Assembly (NCBI GenBank): GCA_035566015.1
Contig: DATMRS010000002.1
Coordinates: 193,730 to 257,729, forward strand
Direction of reading: 5' to 3'
From: DATMRS01 sp035566015
GTDB taxonomy: Bacteria; Pseudomonadota; Alphaproteobacteria; Sphingomonadales; Sphingomonadaceae
DNA: 64,000 nt
Made by a program: the position numbers and the translations under genes. The notes beneath the pieces are model-generated. The model ran no database searches, was not told the origin of the DNA, and saw only the letters and a list, made by a program, of their open reading frames with translations. Positions 9,106-18,175 of the stretch are shown here, one piece after another. The first letter of the stretch is position 1. Each line of letters starts with the position of its first letter.

Positions 9106-9741
9106 TCAGCGCGCGTCCCACAGCCGGTCGAGTTGCTTCTGTGCTTTGTCCGCGCTGGTCCGCTCGATGAGCGAGAGGCCGCGCAGGCGCACCGTGCTGC
9201 CGCCCAACAGCCGGCCCTCTAGCACATAGCCCAGATTGTAGATCGCGACGTCGGTTCGCACGTCGCCGTCGGCCAGATAGCGAGTGGTGATCGCCACCGG
9301 CAGCCTTTCGTCTCCCTTGGTCGAATCGGGCCGGCCCTTCGCCTTGCGTGCGCGGCGCAGCGCATCGCCGAACCAGTCGGCCTCGATCCGTGCGTCCCCC
9401 GTCGTCTCGGCGGGCGTGGTGTCGAGCGCGGTGGGAAAGAGGATTGTCATGCTCTGGATCGTCTGCGCCCGATCGACCGGCTGGATATCGAGCCGCCGGC
9501 CGCCGTCGGCGGGCTGGCTGCGCAGGAGGAGCGTGCGCGCCTGCTGGGCAGCCTTGCTCGCGCTCGCGCTACGATCGGCCTCCTGATGCGCGCGTTCGCT
9601 ATAATTATTCCACAGCGTCAAGGCCGAAATCACGACTGCCAGCACCGCCAGCAGTTCGCCAAGCGTGATCCAGCGGCGGCGTGTCGCTGCGGCCTCGGCC
9701 TTCGCGCGCTCCGCTGCCGGGGTTTCGGGAGTTTCCGTCAT
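9106..9741 (-). CDS. hypothetical single-pass membrane protein
   Basis: A 211-residue protein of no family I recognise. The start at ATG 9741 (MTETPETPAAER) overlaps the stop of the upstream gene as ATGA, which decides it over the longer frame. Residues 1-25 are charged and Ala/Glu-rich. One membrane segment is predicted at about 26-46 (LGELLAVLAVVISALTLW), followed by a hydrophilic, Arg/Asp-rich domain of about 160 residues that is probably periplasmic. It is the last gene of the purM-purN-yjbR-like run, so it is likely cotranscribed, but nothing in the sequence links it to purine synthesis. Confidence 0.7.
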   Translation of the reverse strand: MTETPETPAAERAKAEAAATRRRWITLGELLAVLAVVISALTLWNNYSERAHQEADRSASASKAAQQARTLLLRSQPADGGRRLDIQPVDRAQTIQSMTILFPTALDTTPAETTGDARIEADWFGDALRRARKAKGRPDSTKGDERLPVAITTRYLADGDVRTDVAIYNLGYVLEGRLLGGSTVRLRGLSLIERTSADKAQKQLDRLWDAR

Positions 9742-10115
9742 CGCCTGCACGCGTCCAGCAGATGGCGCGGTGCGACGAGTTTCCAGCCCCGCGCGATGCG
9801 ATCGGCAACGCGATCCCAATCGGTGCCGGGGCGGTCGAGGCGCATCGCTACCCAGCCATAGGCGCCGAGATAAGCGGGCCGGAAATAGCAATTGGGGTCG
9901 ATCTCGATCAGCATCGCCTGCTCCTCGCGGTCGCTAGTCTTGACGATCGCCACCGTCTCGCCATCGCCGTGATGATCGTGCCAGAAATAGGCGAAGAACT
10001 TGCCTTTTTCGATGTGGAACCCGGGCGAGCCGTGCGACAGCCGCTCGGCCGCCCCGGGTAGCGCCAGAGCCAGCGCACGGACCTTTTCGAGACAGGCGGC
10101 AGGGTCGGGGCTCAT
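9738..10115 (-). CDS. MmcQ/YjbR family protein
   Basis: A 125-residue protein with the MmcQ/YjbR fold (a double-wing DNA-binding-like domain; biological role unsettled). The pattern SHGSPGFHIEKGKFFAYF, the central KTSDREEQAMLI and the end GWVAMRLD....W..VADRIARGWKLVAP are typical. The start ATG at 10115 overlaps the purN stop as ATGA and its own stop overlaps the next gene in the same way, so three genes are translationally coupled. Confidence 0.85.
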   Translation of the reverse strand: MSPDPAACLEKVRALALALPGAAERLSHGSPGFHIEKGKFFAYFWHDHHGDGETVAIVKTSDREEQAMLIEIDPNCYFRPAYLGAYGWVAMRLDRPGTDWDRVADRIARGWKLVAPRHLLDACRR

Positions 10116-10684
10116 CGTGTGACGAAGTCTGCCAGAACCTTCGGATAAAGGCGATGCTCTTCAGCAAGCACGCGTTCGGCGAGCGAATCGGCGGTATCGC
10201 CCGGCAGAATCGGTACTTCAGCCTGCCCGAGCACTGGCCCGTCATCCAGTTCCGCAGTGACGATATGGACCGAGCAGCCCGCCTTGGTGTCGCTGGCATC
10301 GATCGCACGCTGATGCGTGTCCAGCCCCTTGTGGGCGGGCAGCAGCGAGGGGTGAATATTGACGATCCGTCCCGCGCGGCCCGCGATGAAACCGGGCGAG
10401 AGCAGCCGCATATAGCCCGCGAGCGCGACCCACTCGATCCCGGCGACGACAAGCTGCGCCTCGATCCAGGCGTCAAATTCGGCGCGCTTCATGCCCTTAT
10501 GGCTCATCGCGGCTGTCGCGATACCGGCCTCCCGGGCCAGCGCTAGTCCTGGCGCGTCGGGCACGTTGGAGAGGACGAGCGAAACCGCGAACGGGCAATC
10601 GGGTGCCCGTGCCGCCTCGATCAGCGCAGCCATGTTCGATCCGCGCCCCGATATCAGGACGCCGACGCGCGCCTTCTCAGCCAT
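10112..10684 (-). CDS. purN: phosphoribosylglycinamide formyltransferase PurN
   Basis: PurN transfers a formyl group from 10-formyl-THF to GAR, the third step of purine synthesis. The 190-residue protein starts at ATG 10684 (MAEKARVGVLISGRGSNM). GRGSNMAALIEA is the phosphate-binding loop, HPSLLPAHKG carries the catalytic histidine, and VTAELDDGPVLGQ contains the catalytic Asp region. It overlaps the end of purM by 8 bases, the standard purM-purN coupling. Confidence 0.96.
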   Translation of the reverse strand: MAEKARVGVLISGRGSNMAALIEAARAPDCPFAVSLVLSNVPDAPGLALAREAGIATAAMSHKGMKRAEFDAWIEAQLVVAGIEWVALAGYMRLLSPGFIAGRAGRIVNIHPSLLPAHKGLDTHQRAIDASDTKAGCSVHIVTAELDDGPVLGQAEVPILPGDTADSLAERVLAEEHRLYPKVLADFVTR

Positions 10685-11783
10685 TGTGCGTTGCCGACCA
10701 TGGCTGGAGCGCGGACCAGTCTTCCAAACCACCCTTTACTGTGCAGCCACGTTGGCCGGCGTCAATCGCGCCGATCTCGAACACCGTTTCGCCTGCTTCT
10801 TCCAGCGCCGCGCGCACCGTCGCCGCTTCTCCGGCCCCGACGATCGCCACCATGCCGATGCCGCAGTTGAAGGTCCGCGCCATTTCCTTCGGCTCGATAT
10901 TGCCCTGCGCCTGCAGGAAGGCCATCAGCCGGGGCTGGGGCCAGGCGCCTGCGTCGATCGTCGCATGCAGCCCCTCGGGCAGCACGCGCGGGATATTTTC
11001 CAGCAGGCCGCCGCCGGTGATGTGGGCGAGCGCCTTGATCCGCCGGCCGCGCACCAGCGGCAGCAGTGGCTTCACGTAAATACGTGTCGGCGCGAGCAGC
11101 GCGTGAATCAGGAGCGTCTCGGGATCGAACAGAGCCGGGCGATTGAGCTTCCATCCCTTATCGACCGCCAGCCGGCGCACCAGCGAGAAGCCGTTCGAAT
11201 GGACGCCCGAGGAGGCGAGGCCGAGAATCACGTCGCCCGCCGTCACCGCATTTCCCGTCAGGGCCTCGTCGCGCTCCACCGCACCGACGGAGAAACCGGC
11301 GAGGTCATAATCGCCCTCGGCATACATGCCCGGCATCTCGGCCGTTTCACCGCCGATCAGCGCGCAGCCGGCGATACGGCACCCTTCGGCAATGCCCGCG
11401 ATCACGCGCTCGGCGACGCCATTATCGAGTCGGCCGGTTGCGAAATAATCGAGAAAGAAGAGCGGCTCGGCGCCCTGCACGATCAGGTCGTTGACGCACA
11501 TCGCGACGAGATCGATGCCGACGCCGTCATGCTGGTCCGCTTCGATCGCCAGCTTGAGCTTGGTGCCGACGCCGTCATTCGCCGCGACGAGCAGCGGATC
11601 GCGATATCCCGCCGCCTTGAGGTCGAAAAAGCCCCCGAAGCCGCCGAGATCCGCATTGGCGCCGGCGCGCGCGGTGGCGCGGGCGAGCGGCGCGATCGCT
11701 TTCACCAGCGCATTGCCGGCGGCGATCGAAACCCCTGCCTTGGCATAGGTATAGGGTTCGGGCTGATTATGTTTGGCGTCCAT
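10677..11783 (-). CDS. purM: phosphoribosylformylglycinamidine cyclo-ligase PurM
   Basis: PurM (AIR synthetase) closes the imidazole ring using ATP. The 368-residue protein begins MDAKHNQPEPYTYAKAGVSI and shows the family motifs GGFGGFFDLK, VAANDGVGTKLKLA (nucleotide-binding region), MCVNDLIVQGAEPLFFLDYFA and the C-terminal glycine-rich loop HITGGGLLENIPRVLP. It heads a leftward operon with purN and two small genes. It is divergent from the DUF2066 gene, with about 60 bases between the starts, so both promoters must be in that gap. Confidence 0.97.
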   Translation of the reverse strand: MDAKHNQPEPYTYAKAGVSIAAGNALVKAIAPLARATARAGANADLGGFGGFFDLKAAGYRDPLLVAANDGVGTKLKLAIEADQHDGVGIDLVAMCVNDLIVQGAEPLFFLDYFATGRLDNGVAERVIAGIAEGCRIAGCALIGGETAEMPGMYAEGDYDLAGFSVGAVERDEALTGNAVTAGDVILGLASSGVHSNGFSLVRRLAVDKGWKLNRPALFDPETLLIHALLAPTRIYVKPLLPLVRGRRIKALAHITGGGLLENIPRVLPEGLHATIDAGAWPQPRLMAFLQAQGNIEPKEMARTFNCGIGMVAIVGAGEAATVRAALEEAGETVFEIGAIDAGQRGCTVKGGLEDWSALQPWSATHNG

Positions 11784-11843
11784 GACAGGCGACTAGCCAC
11801 ATCGCGCTTGGATTTCCACGATCAACTCGTCACAAGACGCGAC

Positions 11844-13106
11844 GTGACCCTGTTTCAGAGCCTGTACCGGCCTTTCCCGATCCTGCTCGGCCTGCTGCTC
11901 GCGCTAGGCGCGGCCGTGGCGCTGCGCGCCCAGATCGAGCCGGGCAATCGCGGCGTGCCGCCGATCGACAGCTCGTCCAGCTATGAAGTGTCGGGCGTAA
12001 CCGTCGATGTTCGCGGAAAAGATTCGGAGATGGCGCGTGCCGCCGGCTGGCGTGAGGCGCAGCGCAAGGGCTGGAAAATGCTATGGGGCCGAGTGAACGG
12101 CCAGCCGGCAAGTGTGGCGCCCGCGCTCCCCGATTCGACGCTTGATTCGATCGTCGCCGGCATCGTTATCGAGAAGGAGGAGGTCGGGCCCTCGCGCTAT
12201 ATCGCGCGGCTCGGCGTGTTGTTCGATCGCGCGCGCACGGGGCAGTATCTCGGCGTTCACGGTCAGATTACCCGATCGCCGCCGATGCTCCTCATCCCCG
12301 TTCTCTATAGCGGATCGACGCCGACGACGTTCGAGCAGCGCAACGCCTGGCAGAAGGCATGGGCGCATTTCCGCACCGGTGGCAGCCCGATCGACTATGT
12401 GCGCGTCAGTGGCACCGGCGCGGACCCGCTGCTGCTCAACGCCGCGCAGGCCGGGCGGCCCGGGCGCGGCTGGTGGCGGATGCTACTCGATCAATATGGC
12501 GCGGCGGACATATTGGTGGCCGAGGTGATGCTCCACCGCCGCTGGCCGGGCGGCCCCGCCGTCGCCGAGTTCGTCGCGCGGCACGGGCCCGATGATCGCG
12601 TCGTCGCTCGCTTCTCGCTTCGTGCGCCGAACAGCGAGGCACTGCCCCGGCTGATGGAGGAAGGCGTACGCCGGATCGACACCGCCTACACCCTGGCGCT
12701 GCGCTCGGGGCAACTCGTCCCCGATTCGTCGCTCGTGATCGAGGATACGGGCGACAGTGACGCGCTCGCCCAGATGGTCGCCGACTCGCTCGCGCAGGAT
12801 ACGGCGCTGGCGGGCGAGGCGAGCTATGCGGTGCAGGTCGATACGCCCGACGCGGCTTCGCTGACCATGGCGGAGGCGGCGCTGCGCGGTGTGCCGGGCG
12901 TCCAGTCCATTGCCACGACCAGCCTGGCGCTGGGCGGCGTGTCGGTGATCCGCGTCACCTTCCTCGGCACGCGCGATGCGCTGCGTGCGGCGCTCTCTGC
13001 GCGCGGCTGGCGCGTCGAGCCGGTTGGCGAGTCGCTTCGGCTGACCCGTGCCGCACCCGCTCTCACCGCGCCACCGGCGGCGCCCGCCGCCCCGGTCGCG
13101 CGGTGA
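11844..13106 (+). CDS. exported DUF2066-type protein
   Basis: A 420-residue protein from GTG 11844 (VTLFQSLYRPFPILLG). The open frame continues far upstream, but that part is antisense to purM and is not coding. The first 35 residues form a signal sequence or membrane anchor. The rest resembles DUF2066 proteins, including the pattern ...AGWREAQRKGWKMLWGRV... near the N-terminus and the DILVAEVML strand later on. In Proteobacteria such genes often lie between purM and hda, exactly as here, although purM is divergent. Function is unknown. Its stop overlaps the hda start as GTGA. Confidence 0.8.
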   Translation: MTLFQSLYRPFPILLGLLLALGAAVALRAQIEPGNRGVPPIDSSSSYEVSGVTVDVRGKDSEMARAAGWREAQRKGWKMLWGRVNGQPASVAPALPDSTLDSIVAGIVIEKEEVGPSRYIARLGVLFDRARTGQYLGVHGQITRSPPMLLIPVLYSGSTPTTFEQRNAWQKAWAHFRTGGSPIDYVRVSGTGADPLLLNAAQAGRPGRGWWRMLLDQYGAADILVAEVMLHRRWPGGPAVAEFVARHGPDDRVVARFSLRAPNSEALPRLMEEGVRRIDTAYTLALRSGQLVPDSSLVIEDTGDSDALAQMVADSLAQDTALAGEASYAVQVDTPDAASLTMAEAALRGVPGVQSIATTSLALGGVSVIRVTFLGTRDALRAALSARGWRVEPVGESLRLTRAAPALTAPPAAPAAPVAR

Positions 13107-13723
13107 GCCAGATGGCCTTGCCGCTGGCCTGGCCGGCGGAGGAGGATGAATCCAGTTTCCGCGCGGGCGAGGCCAATCAGGCGGTGCTGCGCCATCTCGG
13201 CCATTGGTCGCTCTGGCCGGTGATGGCGACGATCCTCACCGGTCCGCGCAAATCGGGGCGCAGCCTGCTCGCGCGCATCTTTGCTGCCAAGACCGGCGGT
13301 GAGATGATCGACAATGCCGAGACCCAGGAGGAGGAGACGATCTTCCACGCGTGGAACCGCGCCCAGACCACGCGCCGGCCGCTCCTTATCATCGCCGATG
13401 CGCCGCCGCCCGTCTGGCGCGTGGCATTGCCCGATCTCGCCTCGCGCCTTGCCGCCACGCCGCAGATCGTAATCACCGAGCCCGATGACGAACTTGCAAA
13501 GGCGATATTGGAGAAGCTGCTTGGCATGCGCGGCCTCGCAGTGCGGCCTGAGTTGCTCACCTGGCTCGTCCAGCGGATCGAGCGCAGCTATGTCGGCATT
13601 CATCGCGCGGTCGACGCGATCGACGAGATGGCGCTGGTTCATCGCGCTCAGCCCAGCATCCCGCTCTTCCGCCGCGCGCTGGAGGGGATCGGTGTCATCG
13701 ATCATTCACGATCGATCGGTTAA
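13103..13723 (+). CDS. hda: DnaA-related regulatory inactivator Hda/HdaA
   Basis: A 206-residue short DnaA-like ATPase. The N-terminus MSQMALPLAWP contains a sliding-clamp-binding motif of the QxxLPL type, as in HdaA. The Walker A region is degenerate (TGPRKSGRSLLARI), followed by LLIIADAPPPVW at the Walker B position and an AAA+ lid. In Caulobacter and E. coli this protein, bound to the beta clamp, promotes hydrolysis of DnaA-ATP and so prevents re-initiation; the function here is inferred from homology. It starts at GTG overlapping the DUF2066 stop and lies 10 bases before ppk1. The weak Walker motifs are usual for sphingomonad HdaA. Confidence 0.85.
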   Translation: MSQMALPLAWPAEEDESSFRAGEANQAVLRHLGHWSLWPVMATILTGPRKSGRSLLARIFAAKTGGEMIDNAETQEEETIFHAWNRAQTTRRPLLIIADAPPPVWRVALPDLASRLAATPQIVITEPDDELAKAILEKLLGMRGLAVRPELLTWLVQRIERSYVGIHRAVDAIDEMALVHRAQPSIPLFRRALEGIGVIDHSRSIG

Positions 13724-13732
13724 CGTGGAAGA

Positions 13733-15901
13733 ATGCAGGAGCATCATGCCATCGCCGAATCAATCCCGGAGGAAGCGCTCGCCCCCGTTGCCGATCCGAT
13801 CCCGCCCGAGCATCGCTATTTCAATCGTGAGCTGTCCTGGCTGAAATTCAATCAGCGGGTAATGGAGGAGGCGCGCAACCGGGCGCATCCGCTGCTCGAA
13901 CGGCTGCGTTTCCTGTCGATCTCAGGCAATAATCTCGACGAATTCTTCATGGTGCGCGTCGCCGGCCTCAAGGGGCAACAGCTCGCCGACGTTGATAGCC
14001 GCTCCGCCGACGGGCTCACCGCGCCGCAACAGCTTGCTGCCATCGCCGCCGAAGCCGATCTGGTGATGGAGGCGCAGCAGGAAGAGTGGCGCGAGCTGAA
14101 GGCGGAGCTGGCACAGGTCGGCATCGAAGTGCTCGGCGAGAAGGATATTGGCGAAGCCGCGCTTTGGCTGGAAAATCATTTCCGCGAGCAGATTTTCCCG
14201 GTGCTGACGCCGCAGGCGCTCGATCCCGCGCATCCCTTTCCCTTCATTCCGAACAAGGGATTCAGCCTGCTGTTCGATCTGGAACGGCTGTCGGATAGCG
14301 AGCCGATCCGCGAATTGCTGATGGTGCCGTCCACCCTGCCGCGCTTTGTGCGGCTGCCGGGCCGTGCGCGTTATGTCGCGATCGAGACGGTGATCCGCTT
14401 CTTCACCGACATCCTCTTCCCTGGCTATGCGGTGCGCCGCCACGGCGCGTTCCGCATCATCCGCGACAGCGATATCGAGATAGAGGAGGAGGCGGAGGAT
14501 CTCGTCCGCTATTTCCGGACCGCCATCAAGCGCCGCCGCCGGGGGCGCGTGATCCGCCTCGAAATGGAAGGGCGCATGCCGGAAGCGGTCGAGCGGCTGG
14601 TGAAGGAGGAACTGGGCGGCACCGACGCGATCATCACCGACACCGCCGATTTCCTCGGCATCGCTGATCTCGAGCAACTGGTCGAAGAGGACCGGCCCGA
14701 GTTGAAATTCCCGCCGCTCAGCCCCCGCTTTCCCGAGCGGATACGCGAGCATGGCGGGGATTGTTTCGCGGCGATCCGATCGAAGGACATCGTCGTCCAT
14801 CATCCTTATGAGACGTTCGACGTTGTCCTGGCCTTCCTCCGGCAGGCGGCGGCTGATCCCGATGTCGTCGCGATCAAGCAAACGCTCTATCGTGCGGGCA
14901 AGCAGTCCGCCGTGATCCGCGCACTGGTCGATGCGGCGGATGCGGGCAAGTCGGTGACGGCGGTAGTCGAGCTCAAGGCCCGATTCGACGAGGAGCAGAA
15001 CCTGATGTGGGCCGCGCAGCTCGAGCGTGCGGGCGTACAGGTGGTCTATGGCTTCGTCGACTGGAAGACGCACGCCAAGGTATCGATGGTCGTGCGGCGT
15101 GAGGGTGGAGGCTTTCGCACCTACTGCCACTTCGGCACGGGCAATTATCACCCGGTGACGGCGCGCATATACACGGATTTGAGCTTCTTCACCGCCGATC
15201 CGCGCGCCGGCAGTGACGCGACGCAGCTCTTCAACTACATCACCGGCTATGTCGAGCCGACGGGGCTGGAAATGCTGTCCATGTCGCCCCTCGGCCTGCG
15301 CGAGAAGCTGGGGCATCTGATCGATACCGAGATCGACAATGCCCGCGCCGGCAAGGAAGCTGCAATCTGGGCGAAGATGAATTCGCTCGTCGATCCCGCG
15401 ATCATCGAGAAGCTCTATCGTGCCAGCGCGGCGGGCGTGGAGATCGATCTGGTGGTGCGCGGCATCTGCTGCCTGCGGCCTGAGGTGCCGGGGCTGTCGG
15501 ACAATATCCGGGTCAAGTCGGTGATCGGCCGTTTCCTGGAGCACAGCCGCATCCTCTGTTTCGGCAACGGCAAGGCGCTACCCAATGACGAGGCTAAGGT
15601 GTTCATCTCTTCGGCCGACTGGATGCCCCGGAATTTCGATCGACGCGTCGAATATATGCTGCCGATCGAGAACCCCACAGTGCACGCGCAGGTCCTCGAC
15701 CAGGTGATGGTCGCCAATCTGATCGACGAGGAGCAGAGCTGGCACCTCAATCCCGACGGCAGCTATGAACGGGTAAAGCCGGGCAAGCGCAGCTTCAACC
15801 TGCACCGCTATTTTATGACCAACCCGTCACTCTCCGGCCGCGGCGCCGCGCTCGAGCATCGCGCCGTGCCCAAGCTCAGCCTGCGTCGCGGCGGCGTCTA
15901 G
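13733..15901 (+). CDS. ppk1: polyphosphate kinase 1
   Basis: PPK1 reversibly polymerises the gamma phosphate of ATP into inorganic polyphosphate. The 722-residue protein has the full PPK1 architecture: an N-terminal helical domain (ELSWLKFNQRV near residue 35), a head domain and two PLD-like catalytic domains. The autophosphorylated histidine is in CHFGTGNYH (about His466), and the second catalytic histidine is in LEHSRILCFGNG (about His604). It is followed by ppx after 130 bases, the classical ppk-ppx pairing. I found no Pho box in front of it. Confidence 0.97.
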   Translation: MQEHHAIAESIPEEALAPVADPIPPEHRYFNRELSWLKFNQRVMEEARNRAHPLLERLRFLSISGNNLDEFFMVRVAGLKGQQLADVDSRSADGLTAPQQLAAIAAEADLVMEAQQEEWRELKAELAQVGIEVLGEKDIGEAALWLENHFREQIFPVLTPQALDPAHPFPFIPNKGFSLLFDLERLSDSEPIRELLMVPSTLPRFVRLPGRARYVAIETVIRFFTDILFPGYAVRRHGAFRIIRDSDIEIEEEAEDLVRYFRTAIKRRRRGRVIRLEMEGRMPEAVERLVKEELGGTDAIITDTADFLGIADLEQLVEEDRPELKFPPLSPRFPERIREHGGDCFAAIRSKDIVVHHPYETFDVVLAFLRQAAADPDVVAIKQTLYRAGKQSAVIRALVDAADAGKSVTAVVELKARFDEEQNLMWAAQLERAGVQVVYGFVDWKTHAKVSMVVRREGGGFRTYCHFGTGNYHPVTARIYTDLSFFTADPRAGSDATQLFNYITGYVEPTGLEMLSMSPLGLREKLGHLIDTEIDNARAGKEAAIWAKMNSLVDPAIIEKLYRASAAGVEIDLVVRGICCLRPEVPGLSDNIRVKSVIGRFLEHSRILCFGNGKALPNDEAKVFISSADWMPRNFDRRVEYMLPIENPTVHAQVLDQVMVANLIDEEQSWHLNPDGSYERVKPGKRSFNLHRYFMTNPSLSGRGAALEHRAVPKLSLRRGGV

Positions 15902-16031
15902 GACGGACCATCGTTCTGGATCGTCCTTCCCGGGAAGACGGGGAGGCTGCCGCCTGTCGCCCCGGATCGGCACCGCCGCCGCAACCAATTCGCTTCCGGT
16001 CCATTTCATTTGCGGCTACACGGCCTCTTGC

Positions 16032-17525
16032 ATGGCATCGCAACCGCCCTCCCGACGAAAGGACGGCCCGACGCCGCCGGGCGGGCGCGTGGGCATTATC
16101 GATATCGGTTCGAACTCGATCCGCCTCGTCGTCTATGACGGGCCGGCGCGTATCCCTTCGATCCTGTTCAACGAAAAGGTGATGGCGGGGCTGGGGCGTG
16201 GGCTGGCGAAGGACGGCGTGCTTGATCCCGCGTCGGTTGAGCGGGCTATGGTGGCGCTGGCCCGCTTCCGTGCGCTGGCCGATCAGATGCACCTCGAAAG
16301 TCTGCGCACCGTCGCCACCGCCGCGGTGCGCGAGGCGAACAACGGCCCCGATTTCCTCGCCCGGGTGTTGGCGATGGGGATCGATGTCGAGCTGCTTTCG
16401 GGCGATGTCGAGGCGAAGATGGCGGGGCTGGGTGTCCTCGCCGGCATTCCCGATGCCGAGGGCGTCGTCGGCGACCTCGGCGGCGGCAGCCTCGAACTGG
16501 TCCGTGTCGGCGGTGGCGCGGTGCATCAGCGTGTTTCGCTACCACTCGGCGTGCTGCGGCTGGCTGCGATCCGCAAGCGCGGGCCGCGTGCGGTCGATCG
16601 CTTCCTTGCGAAGGCGTTGCGGCAGGCGGGTTGGGCCAATGGCGGCGGGCGCTTCTATCTTGTTGGCGGCTCATGGCGCGCGCTCGCGCGCTTCGACATG
16701 ACGCTGACCGGCTTTCCGCTACCGATCATCCATCAATATCGCATGCCAGCCGAGCGGCCCGAGCAGCTTGTTCGCCTGCTCGCCGAGGCCGACGCCAAGA
16801 AGCTGCGCGCGATTCCAGGGCTTTCCGCTGCTCGCATCCCGACGCTGCCCGATGCAGCGGCGCTCCTTGCGCTGCTCGTGCGTCATCTGGGATCGAGCGA
16901 TCTTATCGTTTCGGCTTATGGGCTGCGCGAAGGCCTCCTCCACAGCAGCCTTCCGTCCGTCTTGCAGGCGGAGGACCCGCTGATCCACGCCGCGCGTGAG
17001 GAGGGCGCCCGTCAGGGGCGTTTCGCCGAGCATGGCGATCTGCTCGATCGCTGGATCGCGCCGCTTTTCACCAGCGAGGACGCCGCAGACGCGCGCCTGC
17101 GCCACGCCGCCTGTCTTTTGGCCGACATAGGCTGGCGCGCGCACCCCGAATTTCGCGCCGAGCGCGGCCTGGAGGCGGCGCTGCACGGCAATTGGGTCGG
17201 CATAGACGCGCGCGGCCGCGCGATGATCGGCCGCGCGCTCTTTACAAATTTCGGCGGACGCGGCGAAACCGCGCTGACGAAGACCTTATGCGCGCCGTGC
17301 GAATCTACCCAAGCCGATGGCTGGGGGTTGGCGATGCGCCTCGGCCAGCGGCTGAGCGGCGGCGTCGCCCATGCGCTGCGCACCAGCCGCCTGTCGCTCT
17401 CACGCGATGCCGTGACGCTCCACCTCGCATCCGGCGACCTCGCGCTCTACGGCGAGGCCGTCGAACGGCGCCACAAACTCCTCGCCGCCGCCTTCGGCCT
17501 GAAATCGGTGGTGTCGGCGGGTTAG
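16032..17525 (+). CDS. ppx: exopolyphosphatase (Ppx/GppA family)
   Basis: A 497-residue ASKHA-fold phosphatase that releases phosphate from polyphosphate ends (or pppGpp; the two activities cannot be separated by sequence). The first phosphate-binding loop is VGIIDIGSNSIRLVVYDG (about residues 18-35), and the second is VVGDLGGGSLELV. A C-terminal helical domain of about 200 residues makes it the long Ppx type. It starts at ATG 16032 (MASQPPSRRKDG). With ppk1 it sets the cell's polyphosphate level, next to the phosphate regulon a few kb away. Confidence 0.93.
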   Translation: MASQPPSRRKDGPTPPGGRVGIIDIGSNSIRLVVYDGPARIPSILFNEKVMAGLGRGLAKDGVLDPASVERAMVALARFRALADQMHLESLRTVATAAVREANNGPDFLARVLAMGIDVELLSGDVEAKMAGLGVLAGIPDAEGVVGDLGGGSLELVRVGGGAVHQRVSLPLGVLRLAAIRKRGPRAVDRFLAKALRQAGWANGGGRFYLVGGSWRALARFDMTLTGFPLPIIHQYRMPAERPEQLVRLLAEADAKKLRAIPGLSAARIPTLPDAAALLALLVRHLGSSDLIVSAYGLREGLLHSSLPSVLQAEDPLIHAAREEGARQGRFAEHGDLLDRWIAPLFTSEDAADARLRHAACLLADIGWRAHPEFRAERGLEAALHGNWVGIDARGRAMIGRALFTNFGGRGETALTKTLCAPCESTQADGWGLAMRLGQRLSGGVAHALRTSRLSLSRDAVTLHLASGDLALYGEAVERRHKLLAAAFGLKSVVSAG

Positions 17526-17579
17526 GTCGTCTCTTTCACAATCTTCCGTCATTTGGGCTGATGATGCCGTAAATGCACA

Positions 17580-17614
17580 AATAAAAGGGCGGTGGAACCT
17601 TGATTCCACCGCCC
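17580..17614 (-). terminator. rho-independent terminator after flp
   Basis: GGGCGGTGGAA (17587-17597) and TTCCACCGCCC (17604-17614) form a perfect 11-bp stem with a 6-base loop. Read on the minus strand, the stem is followed by TTTTATTT and begins about 18 bases after the pilin stop, a textbook intrinsic terminator for the pilin at 17633-17827. The + strand side is not followed by a T run, so it is one-directional. Confidence 0.85.
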
Positions 17615-17632
17615 GATAATTTCTCGGCTATA

Positions 17633-17827
17633 TCAGCCGCCAGTGCTGCCGCCTGTCGCGCCGCCCGGCTTGATATTGTCGCTAACGTTGCTGAACGTCT
17701 TATTGAGGTTCGAGCCCAGCGTCGTCATCGCGGCGATCGCGGCGACGGCGATCAGGGCGGCGATAAGACCATATTCGATGGCCGTCGCACCCTTGCTGTC
17801 CTTCAGCATTTTGCGAATGAATTGCAC
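17633..17827 (-). CDS. Flp/Fap-type pilin
   Basis: A 64-residue class IVb (Flp) prepilin. A short charged leader (MQFIRKMLKDSKG) precedes the processing site G|ATAIEYGLIAALIAVAAIAA, with the conserved Glu5-Tyr6 of mature Flp pilins and one hydrophobic helix; a Gly/Thr-rich tail follows. The GTG start at 17827 has GGAG 7 bases upstream; an internal ATG at codon 7 is possible. No tad/cpa assembly genes lie in this window, so the secretion machinery must be elsewhere. A second, smaller pilin gene lies about 120 bases upstream. Confidence 0.92.
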   Translation of the reverse strand: MQFIRKMLKDSKGATAIEYGLIAALIAVAAIAAMTTLGSNLNKTFSNVSDNIKPGGATGGSTGG

Positions 17828-17944
17828 GTCAAATCTCCAATGTCGGATGTTCCAGTCCCCGGCCGCCCCCGAAAATGCTGGGCTAGCACGTGCCGTTTAT
17901 ACGATGGATGTAACCAAAGATTTAACGGGGGCAGGGAACCTTTC

Positions 17945-18118
17945 TCAATCGTGATTGATGACGCGGTCCACCACATGGCCCCAGATGCCGCCATTCGTCG
18001 TCGCGAGTTGAGACAGGCCGACGAGCATGACGAGCGCGATCACCGCGAGAATCAGGCCATATTCTATGGCGGTCGCGCCTTTGCTGTTATGGGCGATCCC
18101 GGCGAACCAGCCTTTCAT
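17945..18118 (-). CDS. second, short Flp-type pilin (57 aa)
   Basis: A short gene: the ATG at 18118-18116 opens a 57-codon frame ending at TGA 17947-17945. It reads MKGWFAGIAHNSKG, then ATAIEYGLILAVIALVMLVG, then a polar tail ending DRVINHD. The leader, the processing glycine, the Glu-Tyr pair and the hydrophobic helix match the neighbouring Flp pilin, so I take it as a paralogue or minor (pseudo)pilin. It runs in the same direction, with 117 bases between the two genes. Its hydrophobic part is nearly identical in pattern to its neighbour, while the tail differs and lacks the Gly/Thr repeat. Confidence 0.85.
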   Translation of the reverse strand: MKGWFAGIAHNSKGATAIEYGLILAVIALVMLVGLSQLATTNGGIWGHVVDRVINHD

Positions 18119-18175
18119 ATATGCCCGCCCCCGACGCTTTGCGCCCTCCTAGGGCAAGCTGCTTAAGGAATTGCT

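Noticed and set aside
10491..11843. The long upstream extension of the DUF2066 frame.
   Set aside because: It is antisense to purM and part of purN; the signal sequence begins at 11844.
17907..17928. A CtrA-like site (GTTAA...GGTTAC on the minus strand) before the main pilin.
   Set aside because: The spacing is 8, not 7, and the second half has a mismatch, so it falls short of the consensus.
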